Source of the DNA: JBEVJK01 sp963791325
GTDB lineage: Bacteria > Pseudomonadota > Alphaproteobacteria > Rhizobiales > Rhizobiaceae
Assembly (NCBI GenBank): GCA_963791325.1
Contig: CAWBRU010000023.1
Span: 186,001-250,000, forward strand
Direction: 5' to 3'
Length of the DNA stretch: 64,000 nucleotides
The notes beneath the pieces are model-generated. The model saw nothing but the letters and a program-made list of their open reading frames with translations. It was not told where the DNA came from and did not search any database. The position numbers and the translations under genes are program-made. This document shows, piece after piece, positions 54,691 to 63,148 of this stretch (position 1 is its first letter; each line of letters starts with the position of its first letter).

Positions 54691-54724
54691 CTCCGGCTCC
54701 TTCGCCTCTCAACGCTTAGCCCAT

Positions 54725-54744
54725 ATTTTGGAACGTTCCAAAAT
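54725..54744. promoter_or_regulatory. LacI-type operator O1
   Basis: ATTTTGGAACGTTCCAAAAT is a perfect 20-bp palindrome with the central CG typical of LacI/GalR operators. It lies 34 nt upstream of the DUF993 start codon and about 98 nt upstream of the regulator. Confidence 0.88.
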
Positions 54745-54782
54745 TCAAGCAAAATTCCGCTCTCAATGGGAGAAATATCCGC

Positions 54783-54806
54783 TTGACAGTTTAGAACGTT
54801 CCAAAT
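54783..54806. promoter_or_regulatory. -35 box with overlapping LacI-type operator O2
   Basis: TTGACA at 54783-54788 is followed directly by TTTAGAACGTTCCAAAT, a near copy of O1 (core AGAACGTTCC). The centres of O1 and O2 are about 63 bp apart, close to six helical turns, which favours looping. Confidence 0.8.
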
Positions 54807-54841
54807 AGACCGGTGTGCAGCGGTTCACGAGGAGGCAACGC

Positions 54842-55891
54842 ATGGCAGGAGAGCGGGTCACCGTGATCGACATCGCCCGCGCGGCCGGCGTGTCGAAATC
54901 GACGGTGTCGCTTGTGCTCAGGGGGTCATCGCTGGTCAACAGCAAGACCCGCGCCAAGGTGCATGAGGTCATGCGCGATCTCGGTTATGTCTATAATCGC
55001 GGCGCCGCCAATCTGCGCCAATCGAACGCCCAGTCCAAGATCGTCGGCCTCGTCGTCAACGATCTGACCAACGGCTTCTTCGCCGAGCTGGCCGTCGGCG
55101 TCGACGAGGTGATCCAGTCGGCCGGCTATGTCCAGTTCCTGGCCAATACGGCCGAGGCGATCGGCCGCCAGCGGGAGGTGATCGCCTCGATGCGCGAGCA
55201 CGGCGTTTCCGGTCTGGTGATCTCGCCGGCGCGCGGCACCGAGGCGGCCGACTTCAAGCCGCTGACGGCAAGCGGGCTGCCGGTGGTGATCGCGGTCCGC
55301 GACGTGCCGGGCGCCAAGGTGTCCACGGTGATGTCACAGAACCGCGCCGGCGCTCATGCCGCAACCACCCACCTGATCGGGCTTGGCCACCGCCAGATCG
55401 CCTTTCTCGGCGGTTTCGCCGACACCGCCGTGTTCGGCGAGCGCATTTCGGGCTACCGCACCGCCCTGCAGGAAGCCGGCATCGCGCCCAGCGATCGGCT
55501 GATCGTCAGCTCCGCCCCGTCGCGGGCCGGCGGCGTCGACGCCGTCGGCACGGCACTGGCGGCGCCGCAGCCGCCGACCGCGGCAGTCTGCCTCAACGAT
55601 GCGGTCGCCTTCGGCGTCTGCGACGGTCTGCGCATGCGCGGCATGGAGCCGGGGCGTGACTTCGCCGTGGTCGGCTTCGACGACGTCATCGAGGCCAAGA
55701 CGGCGGTCCCCGCACTGACCACCGTCGCCGTCGATCCGCAGGGGATGGGGCGCCGCGCCGCCCAGCAGCTTCTGAAGCAGATCAATGCCGGCACGACCGA
55801 GCCCGAGGCGATCGTCACGGCGGTCCGCCTGGTGGTGCGCGACAGCTGCGGCGCAGGCCGGCCGCTCGCCTTCGAGAGGAAAGCGTCATGA
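54842..55891 (+). CDS. LacI-family transcriptional regulator
   Basis: 349 residues. The N-terminal helix-turn-helix (VTVIDIARAAGVSKSTVSLVL) with hinge helix is followed by a periplasmic-binding-like ligand domain (GLVVNDLTNGFFAELAVGV, AVCLNDAVAFGVCDGLR, VVGFDDVIEAK). It should bind the two palindromes in its own promoter and control both the DUF993 gene and the operon downstream; the inducer is unknown. GAGGAGG precedes ATG 54842. Its TGA overlaps the oxidoreductase start (ATGA). Confidence 0.95.
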   Translation: MAGERVTVIDIARAAGVSKSTVSLVLRGSSLVNSKTRAKVHEVMRDLGYVYNRGAANLRQSNAQSKIVGLVVNDLTNGFFAELAVGVDEVIQSAGYVQFLANTAEAIGRQREVIASMREHGVSGLVISPARGTEAADFKPLTASGLPVVIAVRDVPGAKVSTVMSQNRAGAHAATTHLIGLGHRQIAFLGGFADTAVFGERISGYRTALQEAGIAPSDRLIVSSAPSRAGGVDAVGTALAAPQPPTAAVCLNDAVAFGVCDGLRMRGMEPGRDFAVVGFDDVIEAKTAVPALTTVAVDPQGMGRRAAQQLLKQINAGTTEPEAIVTAVRLVVRDSCGAGRPLAFERKAS

Positions 55892-56914
55892 CGGCACGCT
55901 GGGGACTGATCGGCGCCAGCACGATCGCGCAGGGAATGGGTGATCGGCGCAATCCGCGCGACCGGCGGCGAGGTGGTGAGCGTGATGAGCTCGGACGCCG
56001 CCCGCGGCGAGGCCTATGCCCGCGAAATGGGCATCGGCCGTTCGACCACGGCGCTCGACGACGCTGGTCGGCAGCAGCGACATCGACGCGGTCTACATTT
56101 CCACCACCAACGAGCTGCATCGCGACCAGGCGATCGCGGCTGCGCGGGCCGGCAAGCACGTGCTGTGCGAGAAGCCGCTCGCTTTGACGCTCGCCGATGC
56201 CCATCAGATGGCCGAGGCTGCTTCGCGCCGCCGGCGTGGTGATGGGCACCAACCACCATCTGCGCAACGCCGCCAGCCATCGGGCGATGCGGAACGCGAT
56301 CGCCGAGGGCAGCATCGGCAGGCGTTCTCTCGGCCCGGGTTTTTCACGCCGTCCATTTGCCGCCGCACCTCCAGGGCTGGCGCATCGACCGGCCGGAGGC
56401 CGGCGGCGGCGTCATCCTCGACATCACCGTGCATGATGCCGATACCTTGCGCTTCGTGCTCGACGACGATCCGGCGGAGGTCGTGGCGATGACCCAGGAA
56501 GGGCCGATGGGCAGCCAAGCTGGTCTGGCCGACGCGGTGATGGGCGTGCTGCGGCTTCCGCTCCGGCGTGCTGGCGCAGTTCCACGACGGCTTCACCACC
56601 GAGCTTTGCCGGCACCGGCTTCGAGGTTCACGGCACCGAGGGCTCGTTGATCGGGCGGGACGTGATGACCCAGCGCGCGGTCGGCAGCGTCACCCTGCGC
56701 GATCGGGACGGCAGCCGCGAATTGCCGCTCGACGGCCGCAACCTCTATGAGCGGGCGCTGGAGGCTTTCCACGGCGCCATCGCCGGCAATGGTACCCCGG
56801 CGGCGAGCGCCGCAGGACGGCATCTGGTCGCTGGCCACCGGCCTCGCGGTCGCACAAGCCGCGCGCACCGGCCGCAGCGTCGCCATCGATCCGGGATTTA
56901 GAGCCGTCCGATGA
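55888..56914 (+). CDS. Gfo/Idh/MocA oxidoreductase, seven +1 frameshifts in this sequence
   Basis: When single extra bases are removed at about 55934, 56062, 56222, 56325, 56550, 56607 and 56812, one protein of ~340 residues results. It has the Rossmann start RWGLIGASTIAQ, then VSVMSSDAARGEAYAREMG, the family motif HVLCEKPLALTLADAHQM with catalytic Lys, GTNHHLRNAASHRAM, and VIDITVHDADT-like VILDITVHDADTLRF. The corrected frame ends in TGA 56912-56914, overlapping the next ATG by 4 nt. It would oxidise a sugar or polyol at C2 or C3 with NAD. The frameshifts are probably sequencing errors. Confidence 0.78.
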
Positions 56915-58530
56915 ACAAGGTCGTCGCCGCGGCCGAGGCCGCCAAGCTTATCCCGGACGGCGCCGTCGTTTCGGTCTCCTCCTCGAGCGGGCTCGGCTGC
57001 CCCGACCTGGTGCTGAAGGCGATCGGCGAGCGCTTCGACGCCAGCGGCCACCCGCGCGACCTGACCACGCTCCATCCGATTGCCGCCGGCGACATGAGCG
57101 GCATCAAGGGTGTCGACCACATCGCCAAGCCGGGGCTGCTGACGCGCATCATCGGCGGATCCTATCCGTCTGGCCCGTCCTCGGCCGAGCCGCCGCTGAT
57201 CTGGCAGATGATCACCGCCGACGCCCTGTCCGCCTACAACATTCCCTCGGGCATCCTCTTCGACATGCATCGCGAGGCCGCTGCCAAGCGCCCGGGCGTG
57301 CTGACCAAGATCGGCCTCGACACCTTCGTCGATCCGCGCCGCGAGGGCTGCGCCATGAACCGGCCCGCTGCCGCAGAGCCGGTGGTCAAGCGGGTCGACG
57401 TTCGAGGGCGAGGAATGGCTGTTCTTTCCCGCGATCGTGCCCGACGTCGCGATCATTCGCGCAACCACCGCCGATGAGCGCGGCAACCTCACCTACGAGC
57501 ACGAAGGCGCCTATCTCGGCGGCCTCGACCAGGCGCTCGCCGCGCGCAACAATGGCGGCATCGTCATCGCCCAGGTCAAGCGGGTCACCAAGGAGGGCTC
57601 GCTCAGGCCGCATGACGTGCGCGTGCCGGGCATGCTGGTCGACTATGTCGTCGTCGATCCCGACCAGAAGCAGACGACGCAGACGCTCTACGACCCGGCG
57701 ATCTCGGGCGAGATTTTCAGGCCGCTCTCCTCCTTCCGTGTGCCGGAGTTCAACATCCAGAAGGTAATTGCCCGGCGGGTTGCCCAGGAGCTCGAGGCGG
57801 GCAGCGCCGTCAATCTCGGCTTCGGCATCTCCGCCAATGTGCCGCGGATCCTGATGGAAGAAGGCCTGCACGGGGCCGTCACCTGGGTCATCGAGCAAGG
57901 CGCTGTCGGCGGCGTGCCGCTGCTCGACTTCGCCTTCGGCTGCGCCTCCAACGCCGATGCCTACATGCCTTCGCCCTACCAGTTCACCTACTTCCAGGGC
58001 GGCGGCTTCGACGCCTCGCTGCTGTCGTTCCTCGAGATCGGCGCGGACGGTTCGGTCAACGTCTCCAAGCTCGCCTTCCGTCCACATGTCACCGCCGGCG
58101 CGGGCGGCTTCGTCGACATCACCGCGCGAGCCCGCAAGGTCGTCTTTTCCGGGCTGTTCACTGCCGGCGCCAAGCTCGGCGTCGAGGACGGCCGGCTGGT
58201 CATCGCCAAGGAGGGCAAGCTCAAGAAGCTCGTTCAGAACGTCGAGCACGTCACCTTCTCGGGACGGCGCGCCATCGAGCAGGGCCAGGACATCACCTAT
58301 GTCACCGAGCGCTGCGTGATGAAGCTGACGCCGCGCGGCGTCGTCGTCACCGAGATTGCGCCGGGCGTGGATCTCGAGGCGCGACATGCTCGACCAGGCC
58401 GGGTTCCCGCTGATCGTCGCCGACGGGCTGAAGACCATGGATGCGGCGCTGTTCGTCGATGCGCCGCTCGGCCTCAGTCTGCCGGCGCAGGCCCGATCGC
58501 GTGCTTGCCGGAGCCGATGCCCATGGCTGA
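56911..58530 (+). CDS. Acyl-CoA:acetate/3-ketoacid CoA-transferase (fused subunits), frameshifted
   Basis: About 538 residues after removing extra bases at about 57397, 58380 and 58487. The N-terminal half carries the alpha-subunit pattern (AKLIPDGAVVSVSSSSGLGCPDLVL) and the C-terminal half the beta pattern, with the catalytic Glu in VIEQGAVGGVPL. This is the YdiF/propionate-CoA-transferase type, moving CoA between carboxylic acids by a glutamyl-CoA intermediate. The corrected frame ends at 58530, overlapping the next gene by 8 nt. Within the operon it probably activates an acid made from the imported sugar or sugar acid. Confidence 0.85.
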
Positions 58531-59303
58531 GCCGAAGCTCTCGATCGCCACCGAAGGCCACGTCGCCATCCTGACGGTGGCGCGGCCCGAGAAACTCAAC
58601 GCCTTCGATGTCGCCATGCTCGAGGAGCTCGCCGCAGCCTGCGACCGCCTGGAGGCCGACCCGGCCGTCCGGGCGGTGGTCCTCACCGGGCAAGGCAAGG
58701 CGTTTTCCGCAGGTGGCGATATCAAGGCCTGGTCGGGGCTGGCGCCGAATGCGTTCGGGCACGCCTGGGTGCGCTTCGGCCACCGCGTCTTCGACCGGCT
58801 GGCCGACGCTGCGCATGCCGGTGATCGCCGCGCTCAACGGCCCTGCCCTCGGCGGCGGCCTGGAGCTTGCCGCCGCCGCCGACATCCGCATCGCCGAGGC
58901 GCAGATCAGGATCGGCCTGCCGGAGACCGCGCTCGGCATGGTGCCTGGCTGGTCCGGCACGCAGCGCCTGACGCGCCGCTTCGGCGCCCAGCTCGTGCGC
59001 CGGATGGTGCTGGGCGGCGAGATCTTCGACGGTGAGCAGGCGCTGCGCCACGGGCTGATCGACCAGCTGGTCGAGACCGGCCAAGCCCTCGCCGCAGCGA
59101 AAGCCTATGCGCAACGGGTCGCGGCGCGCGGGCCGGCGGCGGTCGAGACCGCCAAGCTGATGGTCTGCATTGCCGCCGGCGAAGACCAAGGCGCGGCGGT
59201 CGAGGCGCTGGGCTCGATCCTGGTCGCCAAGACCGGCGACCTTGCCGAAGGCGTGGCGGCGTTCCGGGAAAAGCGCGCGGCCAAGTTCACGGGAGCATGG
59301 TGA
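58523..59303 (+). CDS. Enoyl-CoA hydratase/isomerase family protein, one frameshift
   Basis: About 259 residues after removing one extra base near 58809. Crotonase features are present: FSAGGDIKAWSG (oxyanion-hole segment), ALNGPALGGGLELAAAADIRIA, and GLPETALGMVPGWSGTQRL with the catalytic-loop Glu. It would hydrate, isomerise or cleave a CoA thioester in the pathway. ATG 58523 has GGAG 9 nt upstream; ATG 58517 is the alternative. It ends with TGATG coupling to the aldehyde dehydrogenase gene. Confidence 0.87.
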
Positions 59304-60829
59304 TGACGGTCAAGCTCGATCCCGCCCCGCTCGGGACGTTTGCGGCGCGCCAGTTCGAAATGTTGATCGACGGCAGGTGGGATCCCGGCGAAGGCGCCAC
59401 CCTCGAGCGCATCGCGCCCGGCCATGGGGTGGCCGTCAGCCGTTACCGGACGGCCGGCAAGGCCGATGTCGAGCGGGCGATCGCCGCGGCGCGGCGAGCG
59501 TTCGATTCCGGACCGTGGCCGAAGATGACGGCCGCCGAGCGGTCGCGCATTCTGCTACGCACCGCCGACCTGATCGAGGCGCGCCAGGACGAACTCGCCC
59601 GCCTCGACGCGCTCGAGGCCGGCAAGCCGATCACCCAGGTCAAAGGCGAGATCGCCGGCGCCGCTGACATCTGGCGCTATGCCGCAGCGCTCGCCCGCGA
59701 CCTGCACGGCGAAAGCTACAACACGCTGGGCGAGGCCACGCTCGGCGTGGTGCTGCGCGAGCCGATCGGCGTGGTATCGATGATCACGCCGTGGAATTTC
59801 CCGTTCCTGATCGTCAGCCAGAAATTGCCTTTTGCGCTCGCCGCCGGCTGCACCGCGCTGGTCAAGCCGTCCGAGCTGACCTCCGGCTCGACATTGCTGC
59901 TGGGCGAATTGTTGATGGCGGCCGGCCTGCCGGCCGGCGTCGCCAACATCGTCGTCGGCACCGGGCCCGATGTCGGCGCGCTTCTGACCAGCCACCCTGC
60001 GGTCGACATGGTGTCCTTTACCGGCTCGACCGGCGTCGGCAAGCTGACGATGGCCAATGCGGCCGGAACCTTGAAGAAAGTGGCGCTCGAGCTGGGCGGC
60101 AAGAACCCGCAGATCGTGTTTGCCGATGCCGATCTGGAGGCACTCGTCGATGCGGCGGTGTTCGGCGGCTATTTCAACGCTGGCGAATGCTGCAATGCCG
60201 GCTCGCGCCTGATCGTCGCCAAGCCGATCGCCGACGAGCTCATCGGCAGGCTCGCCGAGACGACCGGCAAGGTCATGGTCGGCGACCCGCTCAATCCGGC
60301 CACCCAGGTCGGCGCCATCATCACCTCCGCCCATCTCGACAAGATCACCGGCTATGTCGCCGGCGCGGCCGACGGCGGCGCCACGATCGTTCAGGGCGGC
60401 GCTGCCCTCGACCTTGGCGCCGGTCAGTATATGGCGCCGACGGTGCTCTGCGATGTCACCCCGGCGATGGCGGTCGCCAGGGAAGAGGTGTTCGGCCCGG
60501 TCCTGTCGGTGCTGACCTTCGAAACCGCCGACCAGGCCGTCGACATTGCAAATTCCGTCGACTACGGCCTCTCTGCCGGAGTATGGAGCAGGGATATCGA
60601 TACCTGCCTGACTGTCGGCCGGCGCGTCCGCGCCGGAACCATATGGATGAACACCTTCATGGACGGCGCTTCCGAGCTGCCCTTCGGCGGCTACAAGCAG
60701 TCCGGATTGGGACGCGAGCTCGGACGCCACGCCGTGGAGGACTACACCGAGACCAAGACGCTCAACATGCATATCGGAAGGCGCACCAGCTGGTGGATGC
60801 CGCACCCGACTCGGCCCGCATCGGGCTGA
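59303..60829 (+). CDS. NAD(P)-dependent aldehyde dehydrogenase
   Basis: 508 residues, intact. Motifs are the catalytic Asn in TPWNFPFLI, FTGSTGVGKL (NAD binding), the catalytic Glu in ALELGGKNPQIVF and the nucleophile Cys in FNAGECCNAGSRL, followed by EEVFGPVLSV. It oxidises an aldehyde to the acid (or CoA product), probably the intermediate of this pathway. ATG 59303 overlaps the previous stop by one base; GGGAG lies 8 nt upstream, and ATG 59297 is the alternative. It is the last catabolic gene before the transporter. Confidence 0.94.
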   Translation: MTVKLDPAPLGTFAARQFEMLIDGRWDPGEGATLERIAPGHGVAVSRYRTAGKADVERAIAAARRAFDSGPWPKMTAAERSRILLRTADLIEARQDELARLDALEAGKPITQVKGEIAGAADIWRYAAALARDLHGESYNTLGEATLGVVLREPIGVVSMITPWNFPFLIVSQKLPFALAAGCTALVKPSELTSGSTLLLGELLMAAGLPAGVANIVVGTGPDVGALLTSHPAVDMVSFTGSTGVGKLTMANAAGTLKKVALELGGKNPQIVFADADLEALVDAAVFGGYFNAGECCNAGSRLIVAKPIADELIGRLAETTGKVMVGDPLNPATQVGAIITSAHLDKITGYVAGAADGGATIVQGGAALDLGAGQYMAPTVLCDVTPAMAVAREEVFGPVLSVLTFETADQAVDIANSVDYGLSAGVWSRDIDTCLTVGRRVRAGTIWMNTFMDGASELPFGGYKQSGLGRELGRHAVEDYTETKTLNMHIGRRTSWWMPHPTRPASG

Positions 60830-60870
60830 ACCGAAATTGCCCGCGCTCCCGGCAAGGGCTGCGCGGACCG

Positions 60871-60891
60871 AAGCGGAAATGGTTTCCGCTT
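60871..60891 (+). promoter_or_regulatory. 9-bp intercistronic hairpin before the binding-protein gene
   Basis: AAGCGGAAA and TTTCCGCTT flank TGG. It lies between the dehydrogenase stop and the GTG of the binding-protein gene and may stabilise or uncouple the downstream message. Confidence 0.55.
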
Positions 60892-60913
60892 CTCAACACC
60901 GTGGGAGGTAATT

Positions 60914-62158
60914 GTGCGTAAACTGCTGACAACAACCGCGATCGCGCTCACCATCATGGCCGGCGCCGCCCGCGCCGCCGAGAATGTCGAGGTGCTGCAC
61001 TGGTGGACCTCGGGCGGCGAAGCCGCCGCGCTCGACGTCCTGAAGAAGCAGCTCGAAAGCCAAGGCGTCGCCTGGAAGGACATGCCGGTCGCAGGCGGCG
61101 GCGGCGAGCAGGCGATGACGGCGCTCAGGGCGCGCGTCACCGCCGGCGATCCGCCGACGGCCGTGCAGGCGCTCGGCTTCGACATCACCGACTGGGCCAA
61201 GCAGGGCGTCGTCGGCGATCTGTCGCCTCTTGCCGAGAAGGAAGGCTGGGACAAGGTTATCCCCCCGGCGCTGCAGAACTTCGCCAAATACGACGGCAAA
61301 TGGATCGCCGCTCCGGTCAATGTCCATTCGACCAATTGGATCTGGATCAACAAGAAGGCGCTCGACGCGGCCGGCGGCAAGCCGCCCGAGACCTGGGACG
61401 AGCTGATCGCCATGCTCGACAAGATGAAGGCCAACGGCATCATCCCGATCGTCGGCGGCGGCAATGCCTGGAACGCCTCGACCATGTTCGATTCGGTCGT
61501 GCTGTCGCTCGGTACGGACTTCTACAAGGCCTCGATGATCGACCTCGATCCGCAGGCGCTCGGCTCCGACAAGATGGTCGAAGCCTTCAACCGGCTGTCC
61601 AAGCTGCGCTCCTATGTCGACGACAACTTCTCCGGACGCGAATGGAACCTCGATTCCGCGATGGTCATCGAGGGCAAGGCCGGCATGCAGATCATGGGCG
61701 ACTGGGCCAAGGGCGAATTCGTCAAGGCCAACCAGAAGCCGGGCGTCGACTTCGTCTGCATCCGGTTCCCCGGCACGCAGGGCGCGGTGACCTTCAACTC
61801 CGACATGTTCATGATGTTCAAGGTCGGCGAAGACAAGCAGGACGCCCAGTTCAAGATGGCGACCGACATCCTCGATCCGTCCTTCCAATCGTCCTTCAAC
61901 GTGGTCAAGGGCTCGGTCCCGGCCCGCACCGACGTGCCCGACACCGCCTTCGATGATTGCGGAAAGAAGGGCATCAAGGATCTCGCCGAGGCGAGTGCGA
62001 AAGGCACGCTCTACGGTTCGATGTCGCAGGGTCACGCCAGCCCCGCCGCCATCAAGAACGCCATGTATGACGTCATCACCCGCGAGTACAACGGCGACAT
62101 CGACGCCAAGGAGGCGGCGAAGCAGCTCGTTGACGCGGTCGCGGCCGCCAAGGGCTGA
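60914..62158 (+). CDS. CUT1-family sugar ABC transporter substrate-binding protein
   Basis: 414 residues, periplasmic. A signal peptide (MRKLLTTTAIALTIMAGAARAA) is followed by a type-1 extracellular sugar-binding fold: VEVLHWWTSGGEAAALDVLKKQLE, VQALGFDITDWA, WIWINKKALDAAGGKPPETWDEL and QIMGDWAKGEFVK. It has the pattern of glucose/oligosaccharide (COG1653) binding proteins. The start is GTG 60914 with GGGAGG upstream. The two permeases follow after a hairpin; the ATPase would lie beyond the window. Confidence 0.93.
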   Translation: MRKLLTTTAIALTIMAGAARAAENVEVLHWWTSGGEAAALDVLKKQLESQGVAWKDMPVAGGGGEQAMTALRARVTAGDPPTAVQALGFDITDWAKQGVVGDLSPLAEKEGWDKVIPPALQNFAKYDGKWIAAPVNVHSTNWIWINKKALDAAGGKPPETWDELIAMLDKMKANGIIPIVGGGNAWNASTMFDSVVLSLGTDFYKASMIDLDPQALGSDKMVEAFNRLSKLRSYVDDNFSGREWNLDSAMVIEGKAGMQIMGDWAKGEFVKANQKPGVDFVCIRFPGTQGAVTFNSDMFMMFKVGEDKQDAQFKMATDILDPSFQSSFNVVKGSVPARTDVPDTAFDDCGKKGIKDLAEASAKGTLYGSMSQGHASPAAIKNAMYDVITREYNGDIDAKEAAKQLVDAVAAAKG

Positions 62159-62170
62159 TTGTCTCGTCAC

Positions 62171-62198
62171 GGTGCCCCGGTCGATGAGCCGGGGCACC
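62171..62198 (+). promoter_or_regulatory. 10-bp hairpin between binding-protein and permease genes
   Basis: GGTGCCCCGG and CCGGGGCACC flank TCGATGAG. Such hairpins after binding-protein genes protect the upstream mRNA and lower permease expression; this is known for related operons and inferred here. Confidence 0.7.
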
Positions 62199-62227
62199 GG
62201 CTGCTTCTCGTATCAGGACCGGAAACC

Positions 62228-63148
62228 ATGGCCGACGCAACCATGCCTGCTGCGCATGCGGTGACGAGACCGCGCGCCACGCTGCAGGAACTGCTGCCGA
62301 AGATCGTGTTGGCGCCGAGCTTCGCGCTGATCCTCGTCTTCGTCTACGGCTTCATCCTCTTCACCGCCGTCTTGTCGTTCACCAATTCCAAGCTGTTGCC
62401 GGATTTTTCCGTCTGGGTCGGCTTCGGCAACTACGTGCGCCTGTTCGATCATCCGAACTGGATCACGGCGCTCAAGAACCTCGCCATCTTCGCCTCGCTC
62501 TACATCGTGGTCTGCACGGTGCTCGGGCTCGGTCTCGCGATCCTGCTCGACCAGAAGATCCGCGGGGAAGGTACGCTGCGGCCGATCTATCTCTACCCGA
62601 TGGCACTCTCCTTCATCGTCACCGGGGTTGCTTGGAAGTGGTTCCTGGACCCCGGCATCGGGCTCGAGCATGCGATGCATTCGATCGGTTGGGACAGCTT
62701 CTCCTTCCGCTGGATCAAGCAAGGCCAGATGGCGATCTACACCATCGTCATCGCGGCGGTCTGGCAGTCGTCGGGGTTCGTCATGGCGATGTTCCTGGCC
62801 GGGCTGCGCGGCGTCGACAACGAGATCATCAAGGCGGCGCAGATCGACGGCGCTTCGACGGTGATGATCTATCGGCGCATCATCATCCCGCTGATGCGGC
62901 CGGTGTTCCTGTCCGCCTTCGTGGTGCTCGCGCACCTGGCCATCAAGTCCTACGATCTGGTGGTGGCGATGACCGACGGCGGCCCCGGCACTTCGACCTG
63001 GACGCCGGCGATGTTCATGCAGAAATTCACCTTCGGACGCAACGAGATGGGGATGGGCGCGGCCTCGGCGATCATCATGATGATGATGATCTTCTCGATC
63101 ATCATCCCCTATCTTTATTCCGAGCTGGCAGGAGGGCAGAAGCGATGA
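62228..63148 (+). CDS. CUT1-family sugar ABC transporter permease 1
   Basis: 306 residues, inner membrane, six helices. The cytoplasmic EAA loop for ATPase contact reads EIIKAAQIDGASTVMIYRRIIIPLM. Other typical pieces are LAPSFALILVFVYGFILFTAVLSFTNSKL and MTDGGPGTSTW. ATG 62228 (MADATMPAAH) is the only sensible start. The stop overlaps the second permease by 4 nt (ATGA). Confidence 0.94.
   Translation: MADATMPAAHAVTRPRATLQELLPKIVLAPSFALILVFVYGFILFTAVLSFTNSKLLPDFSVWVGFGNYVRLFDHPNWITALKNLAIFASLYIVVCTVLGLGLAILLDQKIRGEGTLRPIYLYPMALSFIVTGVAWKWFLDPGIGLEHAMHSIGWDSFSFRWIKQGQMAIYTIVIAAVWQSSGFVMAMFLAGLRGVDNEIIKAAQIDGASTVMIYRRIIIPLMRPVFLSAFVVLAHLAIKSYDLVVAMTDGGPGTSTWTPAMFMQKFTFGRNEMGMGAASAIIMMMMIFSIIIPYLYSELAGGQKR

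Noticed and set aside
55888..56914. Programmed frameshifting in the oxidoreductase gene
   Set aside because: Seven +1 shifts at unrelated sequences cannot be programmed. Sequencing error explains them better.
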